Below, piece by piece: positions 54,401-64,000 of a stretch of 64,000 bases of DNA. The position numbers were made by a program, and so were the translations under genes. The DNA comes from Halocafeteria seosinensis (lineage: Eukaryota > Sar > Bigyra > Bicosoecida), in NCBI GenBank assembly GCA_001687465.1, contig LVLI01000118.1, positions 62,001 through 126,000 of the forward strand, written 5' to 3'. The notes under the pieces are model-generated. The model was given only the letters and a program-made list of their open reading frames with translations. It was not told where the DNA came from and did not search any database. The stretch's first letter is position 1. The number at the start of each line of letters is the position of its first letter.

Positions 54401-57146
54401 GATGATTTTCAAGGGGGATGTCAGGTAAACCATTCTGAGAAAACCGACGCCACGGAAGTACTGATCTAATGCATTTCTTAGCAACATCAGTGTTTACGGG
54501 GATGAAATAAGGGCATAGGGCTGGCCAGATATCGGCAGCCACTCTCGGTCTAATGACCAATGAAAGGGTCCCTTCGGATTCATCAACGTCTTCTGGCAGA
54601 GGAGTATTCGGTGTGGCGCCTCCAGACTCGCTCTTTCGTTTGCGTGGACGAGAAAAACGCGACTTGTCTCTATGTCGATCTGCATCATACGCCGCGCTCC
54701 TCTTATCCACCATATATCGCACTAAGGAGGGAACACTACCATCCCACTCCTCATCACTGCTTTCATCGCCACACTCGTCGAACCCTCCAACAGCACTATG
54801 GAGCGAATCAGTAGACGAACTGCTAGTGCTGGCCCCATCACTATTATCCGAGTCACTATCTTCACTTGGAGCTACCATACTAGACTGCCTACCCATATCC
54901 ACACGACTCCCGCTATGCGATGTATGCCGAATGAGACGATTTAGAAGAGCTCCCAGTTCTTCTCGACGTTTGCTAATCAATTTCTGTTGCTTATTTTGAG
55001 ACATCCCTTCACCCTTTTCAGCACACAAGCGCATACCTTTCGTCTCGTATCGTCGTTTCCGCAAATAGTTTTCCCGCTCGAGAGCTTCTAATTTTCCACG
55101 ACGATCTTTGCCATCTCTCGGGTCATCTTTGGTACAGTACAACATGAATCGTCCGAGCAACTCCGGGATGTTATTCTGATCGATCCACTCGAACCTTAGG
55201 CAATGACCGTTGTTCTGGGCACACGTGACATGGAATGCCCGACCACAGGTGCCATAATTGCACTGAACACACGCTCCACGCTTTTGCCGACAGATCAGAC
55301 ATTTCAATTCAAAACGCCGGACATCTACTTTCTTGACATTGTGTACAGGAGATAGCAACTTTGGGTCTGGAAATTTTGGCTCCGGAAAATAAGTCGCACA
55401 TTGCGTATGTATCCAATATTTTGGAGGCCGATCACATCTGCTAGGCGCATTGAGTAAAGCCCACACCTTGAACTGATTCTTCGTCATGGAGGACAGTTCA
55501 GCATCAGGATCCGAATTCTGCAAGTCAGCAGCCACTGCTAACTCTACCATATCAATAAGCGATCCCATAACACTTGTCGCCTCATCTTCAATAGCGCCTT
55601 CACTGGTTTGAAACGATCCTCCTCGATACCTCCGTTCATCAATTTTTGCCGCTCGAAACGACTGCTTCCCTTTCTTTAATAGTTTCGCAACATCTGTTTC
55701 CTCTTTGCTATCAACGGCTTTGAAACAACCACTATATTGGGGGCATAGACAGCATGGTATCTTGCTGGACTGTATACCGTACCGGCAAGGATCGCAGTAC
55801 CAGGTACGGAAGCGTTTACCTGACTCCACATTCCTAGCGGGACAATGTCCCCGAAGTAACGCCTCCCCAAACGCATGATGTGGAGTAAGTTTGGACACCC
55901 GTGGCCATGCGTTGTCCAGGTAAGTCATAGACTTTCCGGAGCTAAGAGGGACTTTGTCTTCCTGCTTTAATTCTCCTGTCAGTATCCAATGTACTTCAGA
56001 ATTCGAGACCCCAGCACATCGCTGATGGACACAGATGCCACAGGCACAACACTGCAGAAGAGGATCATCCTGAAAACTACGGCTATCTCCACATCCCGTG
56101 CATGACGGCCCCTCCAAGTTTAATAAAGCGATTGTTTCACGACTCTGTTCAGTCTTCTCCAGTTGTTTCATTCGTTTCGTTCTCTCGTAAGGGTCCTCAC
56201 CAAAAAGTATTTCCAGTTGCCGCGAGGAGAGACCCTGGTTCTTCAACGTTTTGAAGGTTTGAAACGAAATAATACTCTGAACGAAGCGTGGAAGGTATCC
56301 GTATTCCTGCTCTAGAGTGAGGTTACTGCTCGGAGATTTAACTATAGCATTGTATACGGGAGCAGAATTTGGCTTTGTGGAAGTTTTGCAACCGTGAGCC
56401 TGTTGTTGCGTACATTCTCCATTTGTGGAAGACTGGGCATCCTCAGCTGTAGAATCTCGGTTCAAGGGTGACAACTTCGAGGCTCTGTTGGCAGAAGACC
56501 GGTTGGAACTCGGGTTATGGCGTAACCGCCTGGCCTTAGTGAGAGTGTCTCTCGCCTCCTCCGGGACTCTGGATACCAAACAGTCTAGTAATAGTAAGAA
56601 ACTCTTCTTATACAAACCAAAGATATAGCATGCCTCATACCTATATACTGGGGGTGTTTGCGTCTCCGCGAGATGGCCTGCAGAGAGGAGAACTGTGCAA
56701 GCACGCTTGTAGTTGGTTTGGAAGTAGACTAACTTACTTTTCTTTTCATCAACGAATTGGTCGATATTTGGCAAAGTTGCGTCCATTAGCTGTCTTGCAT
56801 TTGTGTACATAGGACTTCCAGGTCGATAGTATTTCATGGCGTTGCGGATAATGCGTCGTACATCCTGCCGCATGTCTTCCAGACCCTCTTGGGTTTGCGT
56901 ATACATCCCTCTTTCTAATTTCTGTGGGATTCATAAAATACTGACGACGTACTCTTTCCCTGACTACCATTAGCAACACCAAATACATACTTTTGCCATC
57001 CAATAGAAGCACATTGGTTCTTGGATACAGCGATAGTACTCGGGATCTTGCTCCGGGGAGGGAACAGTGTTAAACACGTTACTCTTGTCCCCAGTTTGAA
57101 CGGCATTGTGGAGTAGCCTCCTGGCTGCTTCATGAATTTGCTGCAT
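48471..57146 (-). CDS. Giant chromatin reader: bromodomain plus multiple PHD and extended-PHD fingers
   Basis: Exons are 57146-56991 and 56921-48471 (about 2868 aa). The 69-bp intron splits the bromodomain. Its halves join as PEYYRCIQEPM, then KLERGMYTQTQEGLEDMRQDV and RNAMKYYRPGSPMY, a classic acetyl-lysine reader. A CAG acceptor at 57170 suggests a further 5' exon. A first PHD (CTGCGDSRSFQD..CHQRC pattern, ~56100) leads to an extended PHD (CLICRQKRGACVQC, FHVTCAQNNG, ~55200). A second PHD/extended PHD pair, like JADE/BRPF/AF10, lies at ~51850-51230 (CSICHGGDS, VHQRCYG, CVPCQTPGCSHNVHPYCAL). A third PHD is at ~49840-49610 (CVCRKPYLN, CDEWFHFHC, WCPWC). Long Ser/Arg-rich linkers join them, and the C-terminus is Ser/Thr/Ala-rich. 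It likely reads histone tails. A 60-bp GT-AG segment (56737-56678) is in frame and stop-free and may be an extra intron. One undetermined base (48639) falls in the C-terminal region. Confidence 0.92.
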
Positions 57147-58168
57147 ATCCAGTTTCCTTTCCCGTCGTTCCTGATACAAAACTAGTTAGAATTCTCGCCT
57201 AGTCCTGGCGCTTTCGCTCCTACTTATTGACCCCGGTTATACAACCAAATCGGCATCTCTCACTAAGGATAAGTCGATACCACTATTTTCTTGCCTGCAA
57301 CTTCATAGAAAACGCAATTAGGACTCTCGATACAGCAAGAATGGGAGCCCAGAGACGACCATTCCTGCACGTGTTTTTTTTTTGAAACACACGACAATAG
57401 CAAAAAGGTTTTCCCGGGGACTCCAAAAGGGAGGGCGAGGACCCGGCGAAAAAGCACGAAGTCACTAGAACCACCCTCTCGTACAGACGTATGAAGACAA
57501 CAAATGCTCTTTTAGGGTATTCATACAAAAGAGTAGACAATGCAGATTCACGGAAGCCCACAGAAACATTGAATCGTGCACTTACGACGGTAAATAGGGA
57601 CGATATTCCGTGTTGAGGGACGTGGACGGCAGGCCCAATCAAAAGTAAAATAGCTATTTTATACAAGCGCACGGCTACCTTAACCCTTATCGCCCTATGA
57701 TCACTTTTTGTTGATTCCCTTGCACCATATGGGATATTCTGACAAATCAACGCTGGATAATTTTTGTATACTCTGGCATGATCATTGTGTATTCAGGTTT
57801 GTGATTTCAAATGACCTCTTCCGGGAGCTACAAACATTGTAAAATGGTAGAAGTTCCTAGACACTAGGAATGTGTTTGTGTGCATTGTATGAGAATAGGG
57901 ATGCAATTTTTGTCTTGGTAGGAACAGCAAGCTGCCATTTGCCAACAGATTCTCAGTAATCCTCAATGGTTTGCTGACTTCTGCGATAGAGATCAATTGA
58001 ATTACAATTATGAATACATTAGCCTACCAGAACAGAAATGGGGAGAACTTGGAGACTTCCACCCATTGCTGCGGCACATCGTACATACACTCAGGTGTGG
58101 CACTGTAACTTCAGTGACTTTGTACTACCAGGTACCCACAGTACAGTCATGCAGCACTTCCTCGTGCT

Positions 58169-58459
58169 GTTCTTCCTCTTGAAATATCGCCTTAGCGCCG
58201 ACATACATGGACATACCTACCTCTCTGTTCCAATGCTTGCTAATTGAATGAATGCCCCACGGTGAGAGCAGAATCTGTTGTACAATTGTACGTAATTGTA
58301 CAACTGTACTACAGCACTACAGGACTGTGTATATACTGTACGTGTCGGTAACGCAGCAATTCGTCGACGAATCGTCGTTTTGTTCCTCCTCTTGAAATAT
58401 CGCCTTAGAATCGACATACCTACCTCCCTGTTCCAATGCTGGCTGAATGAATGAATGCC
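58169..58459. repeat. Imperfect direct repeat, two ~80-bp copies
   Basis: Copies at about 58169-58256 and 58382-58459 share CCTCTTGAAATATCGCCTTAG, the block GACATACCTACCTC and TGTTCCAATGCT, then GAATGAATGCC. The first copy has an extra ~10 bp (a second ACATAC block). Between them is an AT-rich stretch made of near-palindromic GTACAATTGTAC units (58278-58310). Confidence 0.85.
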
Positions 58460-58472
58460 ACCGGAAATAGTG

Positions 58473-58508
58473 GAGGTCCCGTTGTCGATAGAGGTCCCGT
58501 TGTCGATA
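58473..58508. repeat. Perfect 18-bp tandem repeat, two copies
   Basis: GAGGTCCCGTTGTCGATA occurs twice back to back (58473-58490 and 58491-58508). It is a multiple of three and in the plus frame gives Gly-Pro-Val-Val-Asp-Arg repeated twice. Confidence 0.95.
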
Positions 58509-58946
58509 GAGAAGGGAACAATAGTAAGTACATAGATGTTGGGTCCAAGTACGTCGCGAATCTTCGACTTCTTTCTTCACAGGTGCCTCGAAAGGAGGTC
58601 AAGGGGTTGATAACGTTTACCTTGGAATATCCATGGAACCACGTTGAGAAGAGAATCCGAATTCCATTGCGTATGATGTGAATCCATTTCGCACTACAGC
58701 ATCTTTGTTGAAGGAGCCCTCAAAAGTGTTTTGCAACGTTCATCAAGGAATTATGAGATCACTGGGAGTTGTAATCAGCATTGTGCACTGAATGATCTTA
58801 GTCTACCCACAACAACAAAGAATCTAGTGTTTATGTTCTTCTCCATATGCTAAAACCAGTCTGTTTTCAGCGGAAAAAGAAAACATCCGTTGAACGAACT
58901 TTACAAGAAAGCTTCCTAAACACAACTCGACAATGCACAACTGACA

Positions 58947-61709
58947 ATGAGTAGTCCGCCGAAGAAGAGATCGAGAAGGCCGAAGCGGTACCGATCATAT
59001 TCCCGGGGGCAGGAAAAGCTACTACGCGGGGGTCTAGATGTTTGTCCAGACCAAAGGTATCGTGGATTCTCTAAGTCCTCTCGTTCGACACATCTTTTTT
59101 TCTCCGATGACAAAGATGATACTACTGAGATTGGTGAGACTGTAACGCCCTCGGAAACAATATTCACCACGGGTGGGGAAAACAGTGAGGTGAGCGCGGG
59201 GGAATCACAAAGGCTTTCAGATAGGAAAAAGTTTCCCAGCGCTACAGAAGTTGATATAGGAAATGGACGCGAGGGTAACGCCAATGCAAACCAAGAACAG
59301 ACTTTGGTTCGTAGGGGGAGAAGTAATGCCGAAGCGGGCTGTAAAAAGAAGCAGAAGAAAGGCCCAATTGACATTGAAAAAGCAAGTCCCTTCTCAGCTT
59401 CGGTGACTAAAACTCGGAACCCTGCAAACGCGAACAAGGGACATAGCTCAAGCAATCCAAAAACTGTTGAACATTCTGAAGGAGCAAACTCAGATAAACT
59501 CGGCTTAATCCAACGACGGCAGGAAAATGGTTCGCCAGTTACTGCCGCTCCTCCCCCAACGAGCACGAGCTCCGCTACTCTACACTCGAGAGGGAAGGGA
59601 TTGTTGGTAACCCAAGACGAAAAGTATGAGGATACAAGTGAGTATCGGATAGAGGTAGATGTATGACAGTTTAGACTTTGTCCCTTCACCGATGCGTTTG
59701 TGCCCTGTGGTATGTCTTGTACAGGTCGCAAAGCAGCGTTGTTGAACTGTTTGGAAGAAACCCAGGATGTCACTCGGTACCCGAAATTACAGCTCACTTC
59801 CGAAGACAGGGGGGCAATAGAGGAGATGATCAACAACAGTGACGATGACTTAACGCATACGCGTTTTAGTGATTTCCAGTCTTTCAAATTCAGCATCCAA
59901 AGTGCAGTGGAGAGTCGGGAGAATCAGATGGTAGCGACTCTTGTTGCAATCGAGTTGTGGGAAAGAATCCTGAAAAAGATACCATCAACGCCACCAGGGA
60001 TACCTTTGGAGGCAGGTACGTTGAACTCTAAGAAGGGGAAACCAGAGTTCTTGTGAGGAGTTCTATCTTAGGTTGGTCTTGCAGGCGACAAGGGTTTCGT
60101 GAAGTTCGTCCAGAGTGTGAGACAGATGCCATACACGAAGCACGTGAAGTACCTGTCGCAATGCCAGATATGGGGAGCAGGCAATCTTCCCGATGGAAGG
60201 TTGTATGTTCGTCCGGTATATCGCAAGCTGTACAAAGTACTACGTGATGAGCCAGCTTCTACGTTGTTTACCATCGAAGGAACTCCTGGAATAGGGAAGA
60301 CTACGATGATTCCCTACATGATTTGGCGTTTATTAAGGGAGACCCCGCCACCAGAAAACATTTTCTTTTGTCCCCAGCAAGAAAACAAGCATTTCCTTCG
60401 CATTGCTAGAACTGGAGCAATAACCCGCGTCACCAAAGTAGAGCTCAAGAATCAACTGCATCCTGGCGATTATGTTCTCATCGATGGAGAAGTCGGAAGC
60501 TCTATGGGGAGCGTTTCTGGATATGCCATACGCCTGGAAAGGGTCAAAATGGTTGCCTTCATCTCCCCTCGGAAACGTAACAGGCAGTGTTTTGGAAACG
60601 AACGGCTGAAACGGAAACTAATGCCACCATGGGGGATTCAGGAACTTCTTGATTGCCGCGAACATGTGTATAAGACCATACCAAGAGAAGATGTCCTGAA
60701 TCGCTTCAAACAAGCTGGTGGTGTCGCGCGGTATGTGTTTCGTGACGGAGACTGGACACTCATCAAGTCTGAGCTATCGAAACTGGATTTGTCGACGATC
60801 CTCCACTACACGGGCGAGATACGAGAGTCGACATCAACAGACGATGGGAGGTTTCGTGTTCTGCATGCATGGCCAGATGCTGCTCATTCCTGTCCGTTTC
60901 AGTTTGAAGCGGGTATTATCCGATTTGCTTCAACTGCTGTCCAGAATTATGTGTTGACAAAGTGGGACCAACAGCAATGGCTGGAGATCCTTGAAGAGTT
61001 ATGGCAGAATACAGGAATCGAAATACAAGGATACAGGAATCTGTTCGAAACAGCATGTCACAAACTTTTGCCTCAGACGGAACCACACTCGAAACCGTTA
61101 AGATTAAAATACCAGGCTCTGGAGAAGCACCCAGGGGGATGGACACGAAGTGGGAAGAAAGCCAAGTTGCGTTTACTTAAGGCTGAGATGGTCGATTTTG
61201 GCGGCTGTACTGCCATCGATAGGCTTGTGGAGAAGTCTCGAAACATGGCCGACTTTGAAGGTGTATATGCGGACCCCCTTGAGGGGCGTTACCCTTCCGT
61301 TGACGCAGTTATCATTCCCAAAGATTTAACGCAAGCGCCGATTCTCTTGCAGTATACGGTAGGTGAAGATCGCTTATTGGACATGTATGGGGTGTTAGGG
61401 GTCTGGGAGAGTCTTAGTGGTCACTTCTCGAAACTCCCGGTATTCTACTTCGTGGTGCCTGATCATCGCCTTGATACCTTTCAGCCAAAACTTCCTAAGT
61501 ATTCGCATGGAATCAAGCAAGCAGCGGTGAAAGATCTGTTCAAGAAAATGCAATTTTACATTGTATCCCTCTGTCATGGTAAGGTTGCACTTATCCACGG
61601 TTGCCCCAGTAGCATGTTACACCTGTTCTGTCCTGCAGACAAGCTGAAGAAGCGACTCATAGATGGTACGGCTGGAAACGGAGGAACACCGTCCAGTACT
61701 AGAAGATGA
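58947..61709 (+). CDS. Crinkler/RHS-like P-loop NTPase with nuclease-type domain and basic NLS-like head
   Basis: Three exons, 58947-59637, 59725-60015 and 60085-61709, give 868 aa. Introns of 87 and 69 bp are in phase. The head opens MSSPPKKRSRRPKRYRSYSR, a strong nuclear-localisation-like cluster, then ~230 low-complexity residues. The core begins near QIWGAGNLPDGRLYVRPVY. It carries Walker A GTPGIGKTT and a Walker-B-like strand DYVLIDGE. Near the C-terminus, YPSVDAVIIP followed by ILLQYTVG matches the VDAV...QxTV pattern of the restriction-endonuclease-like domain in Crinkler (CRN) and trypanosomatid RHS proteins. FSKLPVFYFVVPDH also resembles that family. CRN proteins are nuclear effectors in oomycetes and some fungi, and their relatives occur in free-living protists. 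The usual LxLFLAK translocation header is absent and no signal peptide is seen. Whether it is secreted is unknown. Confidence 0.8.
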
Positions 61710-62058
61710 AGGTGTGACAACAAGGGGTACTCACTACCCGTTTGGGAGTTTCCGTACAGCGATTAACCGAGTTGGGGTAACCCTTCAGTCAGTGATGCAC
61801 TGTAGCGCCACATATGCTGTGATAGCAGTCATAACCGAAAGCGAAGCGACACACACACATACTAGTATGCTGTACATATATACGTTCTTGTGTGTGGAGT
61901 GCATAAGGGTCTCATAATGGAACGTGTGCAATAAAACACTTCTTGTTCGGTTCCCTGTGTTGACAGGGGTGTATTAGTAGGGCTCCTACCTGAGTCTTAG
62001 ATCGTGGTCACCAGTTCCTAATTTTTTACAACCATTGTAGTCGCCCACAAGTCATATC

Positions 62059-62226
62059 GCAGAAATTAAAATTGCAGTGCACTGAAGCAGTGCACTTTCT
62101 GATACCAGCTCCACTGTTAAGAATCCCCAACATTAACTTAAACAATTGCGGAAATTAGAATTGCAGTGCACTTTCTGACACCAGCTCCATTGTTAAGAGT
62201 CCCCAACATCAACTTAAACAATTGCG
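62059..62226. repeat. Direct tandem repeat, two copies of ~80-90 bp
   Basis: Copy A 62059-62147 and copy B 62148-62226 abut each other. Both contain AAATTxxAATTGCAGTGCACT, then TTTCTGAxACCAGCTCCAxT and CCCCAACATxAACTTAAACA. Copy A has an extra 13-bp duplication (GAAGCAGTGCACT) absent from B. Identity outside the indels is high, so this duplication is younger than the neighbouring ones. Confidence 0.9.
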
Positions 62227-62345
62227 GGTAGTCACCAGTCTACAGGGTCTACGTTGACGTTGCAGTGTCACAGTGTCACACATCCAAGGATAGCAGGGGA
62301 AGGCGGAGAAAGCGAAACGCACGCAATAGCCGACGACGAATGTGT

Positions 62346-63049
62346 GTGTGACCGACGGCCCACCGCCGTGCCACCGGCAGTTGGATGTGAACCGCTACAC
62401 TTAGGTAGCAGCTGGCGCCCGTGTCTGGCAGCAACGGGCCCGCTGTTCCACCACAAGAGCGGCAGCGCAAACGAGGGAATTCAAAGCATTGACGCAAACC
62501 CGTACAGTACTTCAGCAATCATTTCCTTGTCCCCATGTCGGTACACCCACGTGGCTAGCTAGCAGTGCATTGCTTGATAGGATTGGGACGTTATTGTTGT
62601 TTGTGTCCTCTTGCACGTACAAGTTGCTTGCTCTTCGGCTGGTCTCGTTTCTCTCACACACACATATGTGACAGATAGCCCACCGGCCGGGGAGTTGACC
62701 GCATCCTAGCGGTATGCGCCCGTGTTAAGCAGTGACGGGCCCGCTGTTCCTGCAGCCTTGCTGACATGTGGGAACACAACCCTGGTTTTGCTCAGGAGGC
62801 ATCGGGGGTGCCATGCCTGCGCCAACGATGTCAGGATTACCAAGGCTCACGTATCTGGTTTCCATCCGAGATGTTCTATCCGTCTCGCGGTATGACGCCC
62901 AGCTTCTCTCCTGGCTTTAATGTGCGGCTTCCAAATGCTCCTTCCCGTCTGCGTCTCGTCGTTTCTCCCCAGTCTCGGCGCACCCGCATGGCTAGCTAGC
63001 AGTTCATTGCTTAGTCGGATGGGGAGGAAATTGTTTGTGTCCTCTTGCA
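62346..63049. repeat. Degenerate duplicated block of two modules (a1-b1 / a2-b2)
   Basis: Module a (about 62346-62450 and 62666-62751) shares GTGAC, AGCCCACCG or GGCCCACCG, GCGCCCGTGT, and ACGGGCCCGCTGTTCC. Module b (about 62531-62615 and 62966-63049) shares TGGCTAGCTAGCAGT, CATTGCTT and TTGTTTGTGTCCTCTTGCA. The order a-b, a-b shows duplication of a ~0.3-0.4-kb unit followed by divergence and a ~115-bp difference in spacing. Confidence 0.8.
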
Positions 63050-63131
63050 GAACAGCAGCAGTAGACGGTTTAGCGTTCTGTGCTGCTTGTAGTAGCGACC
63101 TTGTCGTAACTTACTCGTAAGTATTGGAGGG

Positions 63132-63653
63132 ATGGATAGAAGTTTCACATCCCAGAGCAAAGTTGCAATTCCAGAAGCAACCTCGATTGAGGTCGTGGAA
63201 GCTCTTCTGTGGAATTTCAATTTAGCCAACCCGACACTGAGTAACAGGGGAGATGCGGAACTTTCGCAAGCTGATGACGGCCAAACTGTCAGTCACGTTG
63301 ATGCGCCACAACGTGAAGATGTGTGTGTGAAGATGTTGGAGCGGTTCGGGGTAGGGGGTCACATACGTGTGTGTTACCCCTCACACCGTGTAGCGTACCC
63401 TGTAGCATACAGGTCGTCCGGTAGGAGCAATACTAATACAGACCGAGTCAGTGTGTGTATCGCAGCACTTCCGCTATGCGGTGCTGTCAAATACACAGTT
63501 TCTCCAGACGCTGCGGCAATGCGTTACCACAGGGATAGAAATCAGTTGTGCTGTTGTGCATGCATCGAAATCAAACGGGGACTTCGCGCAGCATGCATGG
63601 AACGGGAGTCTGTGATCAAGTCTGTGCACAAGAGCAAACTCTCCCTGCAATAA
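63132..63653 (+). CDS. Hypothetical protein (173 aa), uncertain
   Basis: The frame runs from an ATG at 63132 to a stop at 63653 without introns. The N-terminal half is acidic and polar (IEVVEALLWNFNLANPT, ELSQADDGQ). The C-terminal half is Cys/Arg-rich with a CCCAC cluster. No signal peptide, membrane span or known domain. Length and composition are better than the chance frames around it, but it lies directly after decayed repeats and could be a remnant or chance ORF. Confidence 0.3.
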   Translation: MDRSFTSQSKVAIPEATSIEVVEALLWNFNLANPTLSNRGDAELSQADDGQTVSHVDAPQREDVCVKMLERFGVGGHIRVCYPSHRVAYPVAYRSSGRSNTNTDRVSVCIAALPLCGAVKYTVSPDAAAMRYHRDRNQLCCCACIEIKRGLRAACMERESVIKSVHKSKLSLQ

Positions 63654-64000
63654 ATCTCTGACGTTATGACAGTAGCAGTGCTTTCTCTTTAGATAAAAAG
63701 CAATTCCTTCTCGCAGGTTCCCACTTGCCAAGGTCTTGAAGTGGTGAATGGGGGCGACTCGGGAGTTTGCAGCAGAGCTAATAAGTTGTAGCTCAAATAT
63801 ACCAATGATGTGCTCTTCTCAATATCCATATCGACGCAACCAAGAAGACTAGAAACTTGTAGTCCCCAACCGGTAGAATGACACAGGCCTTGTTGAAGAA
63901 GGCTCCTTTCCTTCCCTTTCTTCCGAGCAACTTATTTCGGTTCAACGTCCTGGTTCACACACACTGTACTCGGTTGAGTTGTTCAGCGTGTGTTACACCA
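63654..64000. other. Terminal non-coding stretch
   Basis: The last 347 bp show no frame, repeat or RNA structure I can support. A gene may begin beyond the window. Confidence 0.4.

Larger units (their letters stand above)
57147..58946. other. Repeat-bearing intergenic region, 1.8 kb
   Basis: Probably includes the missing 5' end of the chromatin-reader gene near 57170-57300. No other confident exon. A plus-strand frame beginning at an ATG at 58451 includes the 18-bp tandem repeat. It also contains a good GT-AG pair (GTAAGT at about 58524, TTCACAG at about 58582) that would give a ~45-residue product ending in SMEPR. This is too short to judge. See the separate repeat entries. Confidence 0.4.
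61710..63131. other. Gene-poor region filled with degenerate direct repeats
   Basis: Downstream of the Crinkler-like gene there is no supported coding exon. Short CA/TG runs occur near 61850 and 62645. The region holds two families of direct repeats annotated separately, which suggests decayed mobile or duplicated sequence. I see no open frame for a transposase or polymerase. Confidence 0.5.

Noticed and set aside
57283-57750. Minus-strand 155-codon frame upstream of the chromatin-reader gene
   Set aside because: Considered as the missing 5' exon, but no phase-correct junction to the CAG acceptor at 57170 was found and the composition is not convincing.
1-64000. CRISPR arrays, insertion sequences, phage or bacterial operon structure
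   Set aside because: Spliced genes with spliceosomal introns dominate. No regularly spaced repeats or transposase/integrase frames are present.

Overview
The window is nuclear DNA of a compact eukaryotic genome. Genes alternate between strands and lie close together. They are split by short GT-AG introns, most of them 58-111 bp, usually with GTATGT- or GTAAGT-like donors and a pyrimidine-rich acceptor. About 20 protein genes can be read with confidence; for most I could choose exon junctions that preserve both reading phase and domain homology. There are no bacterial operons, no recognisable transposase or reverse transcriptase, no CRISPR array, and no RNA gene I can defend. The lineage is uncertain. 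The long soluble kinases, phosphodiesterase and PHD proteins, together with a Crinkler/RHS-type NTPase at the right end, suit a stramenopile (oomycete-like) or another protist with short introns such as a red alga. I do not assign a species.

Left third (1-31 kb): the 3' half of an ABCC (MRP) exporter; a Schlafen-AlbA_2 protein with a C-terminal PDZ domain, whose 3' end is partly duplicated next to it; a small proline/arginine-repeat membrane protein; a possible longin-type trafficking protein; a membrane/coiled-coil protein; a 1016-aa fusion joining acyl-CoA-binding, PH, START, two membrane segments and a 2-oxoacid-dehydrogenase-type acyltransferase domain; a WW protein; a membrane-anchored NTF2-like protein; a triple-GAF cyclic nucleotide phosphodiesterase; a small mitochondrial protein; a GPATCH4-like G-patch protein; a GCN20/ABCF3 ATPase; a small probable mitochondrial protein; and a TPT/nucleotide-sugar transporter.

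Middle (31-47 kb): an ankyrin/WW protein; a charged protein with an internal repeat; an archease (RtcB RNA-ligase activator) with five exons; a membrane-tethered bZIP transcription factor resembling ATF6 or plant bZIP28; an STK16-like NAK kinase; and two tandem PP2A B''-type regulatory subunits, each with an N-terminal domain that looks like a degenerate CheY receiver.

Right third (47-64 kb): a very large chromatin reader with a bromodomain, two PHD/extended-PHD modules and a third PHD finger; a 1.8-kb repeat-bearing spacer; a Crinkler/RHS-like P-loop NTPase-nuclease with a basic NLS-like head; and a gene-poor tail of degenerate direct repeats. The archease and the bZIP lie head to head, and both families are tied in other eukaryotes to the ER-stress response (archease through tRNA/XBP1 ligation, tethered bZIPs through ATF6-type signalling). 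That link is suggestive only. The most unusual objects are the ACBP-PH-START-TM-acyltransferase fusion, the receiver-like/PP2A-B'' pair, and the Schlafen-PDZ fusion.
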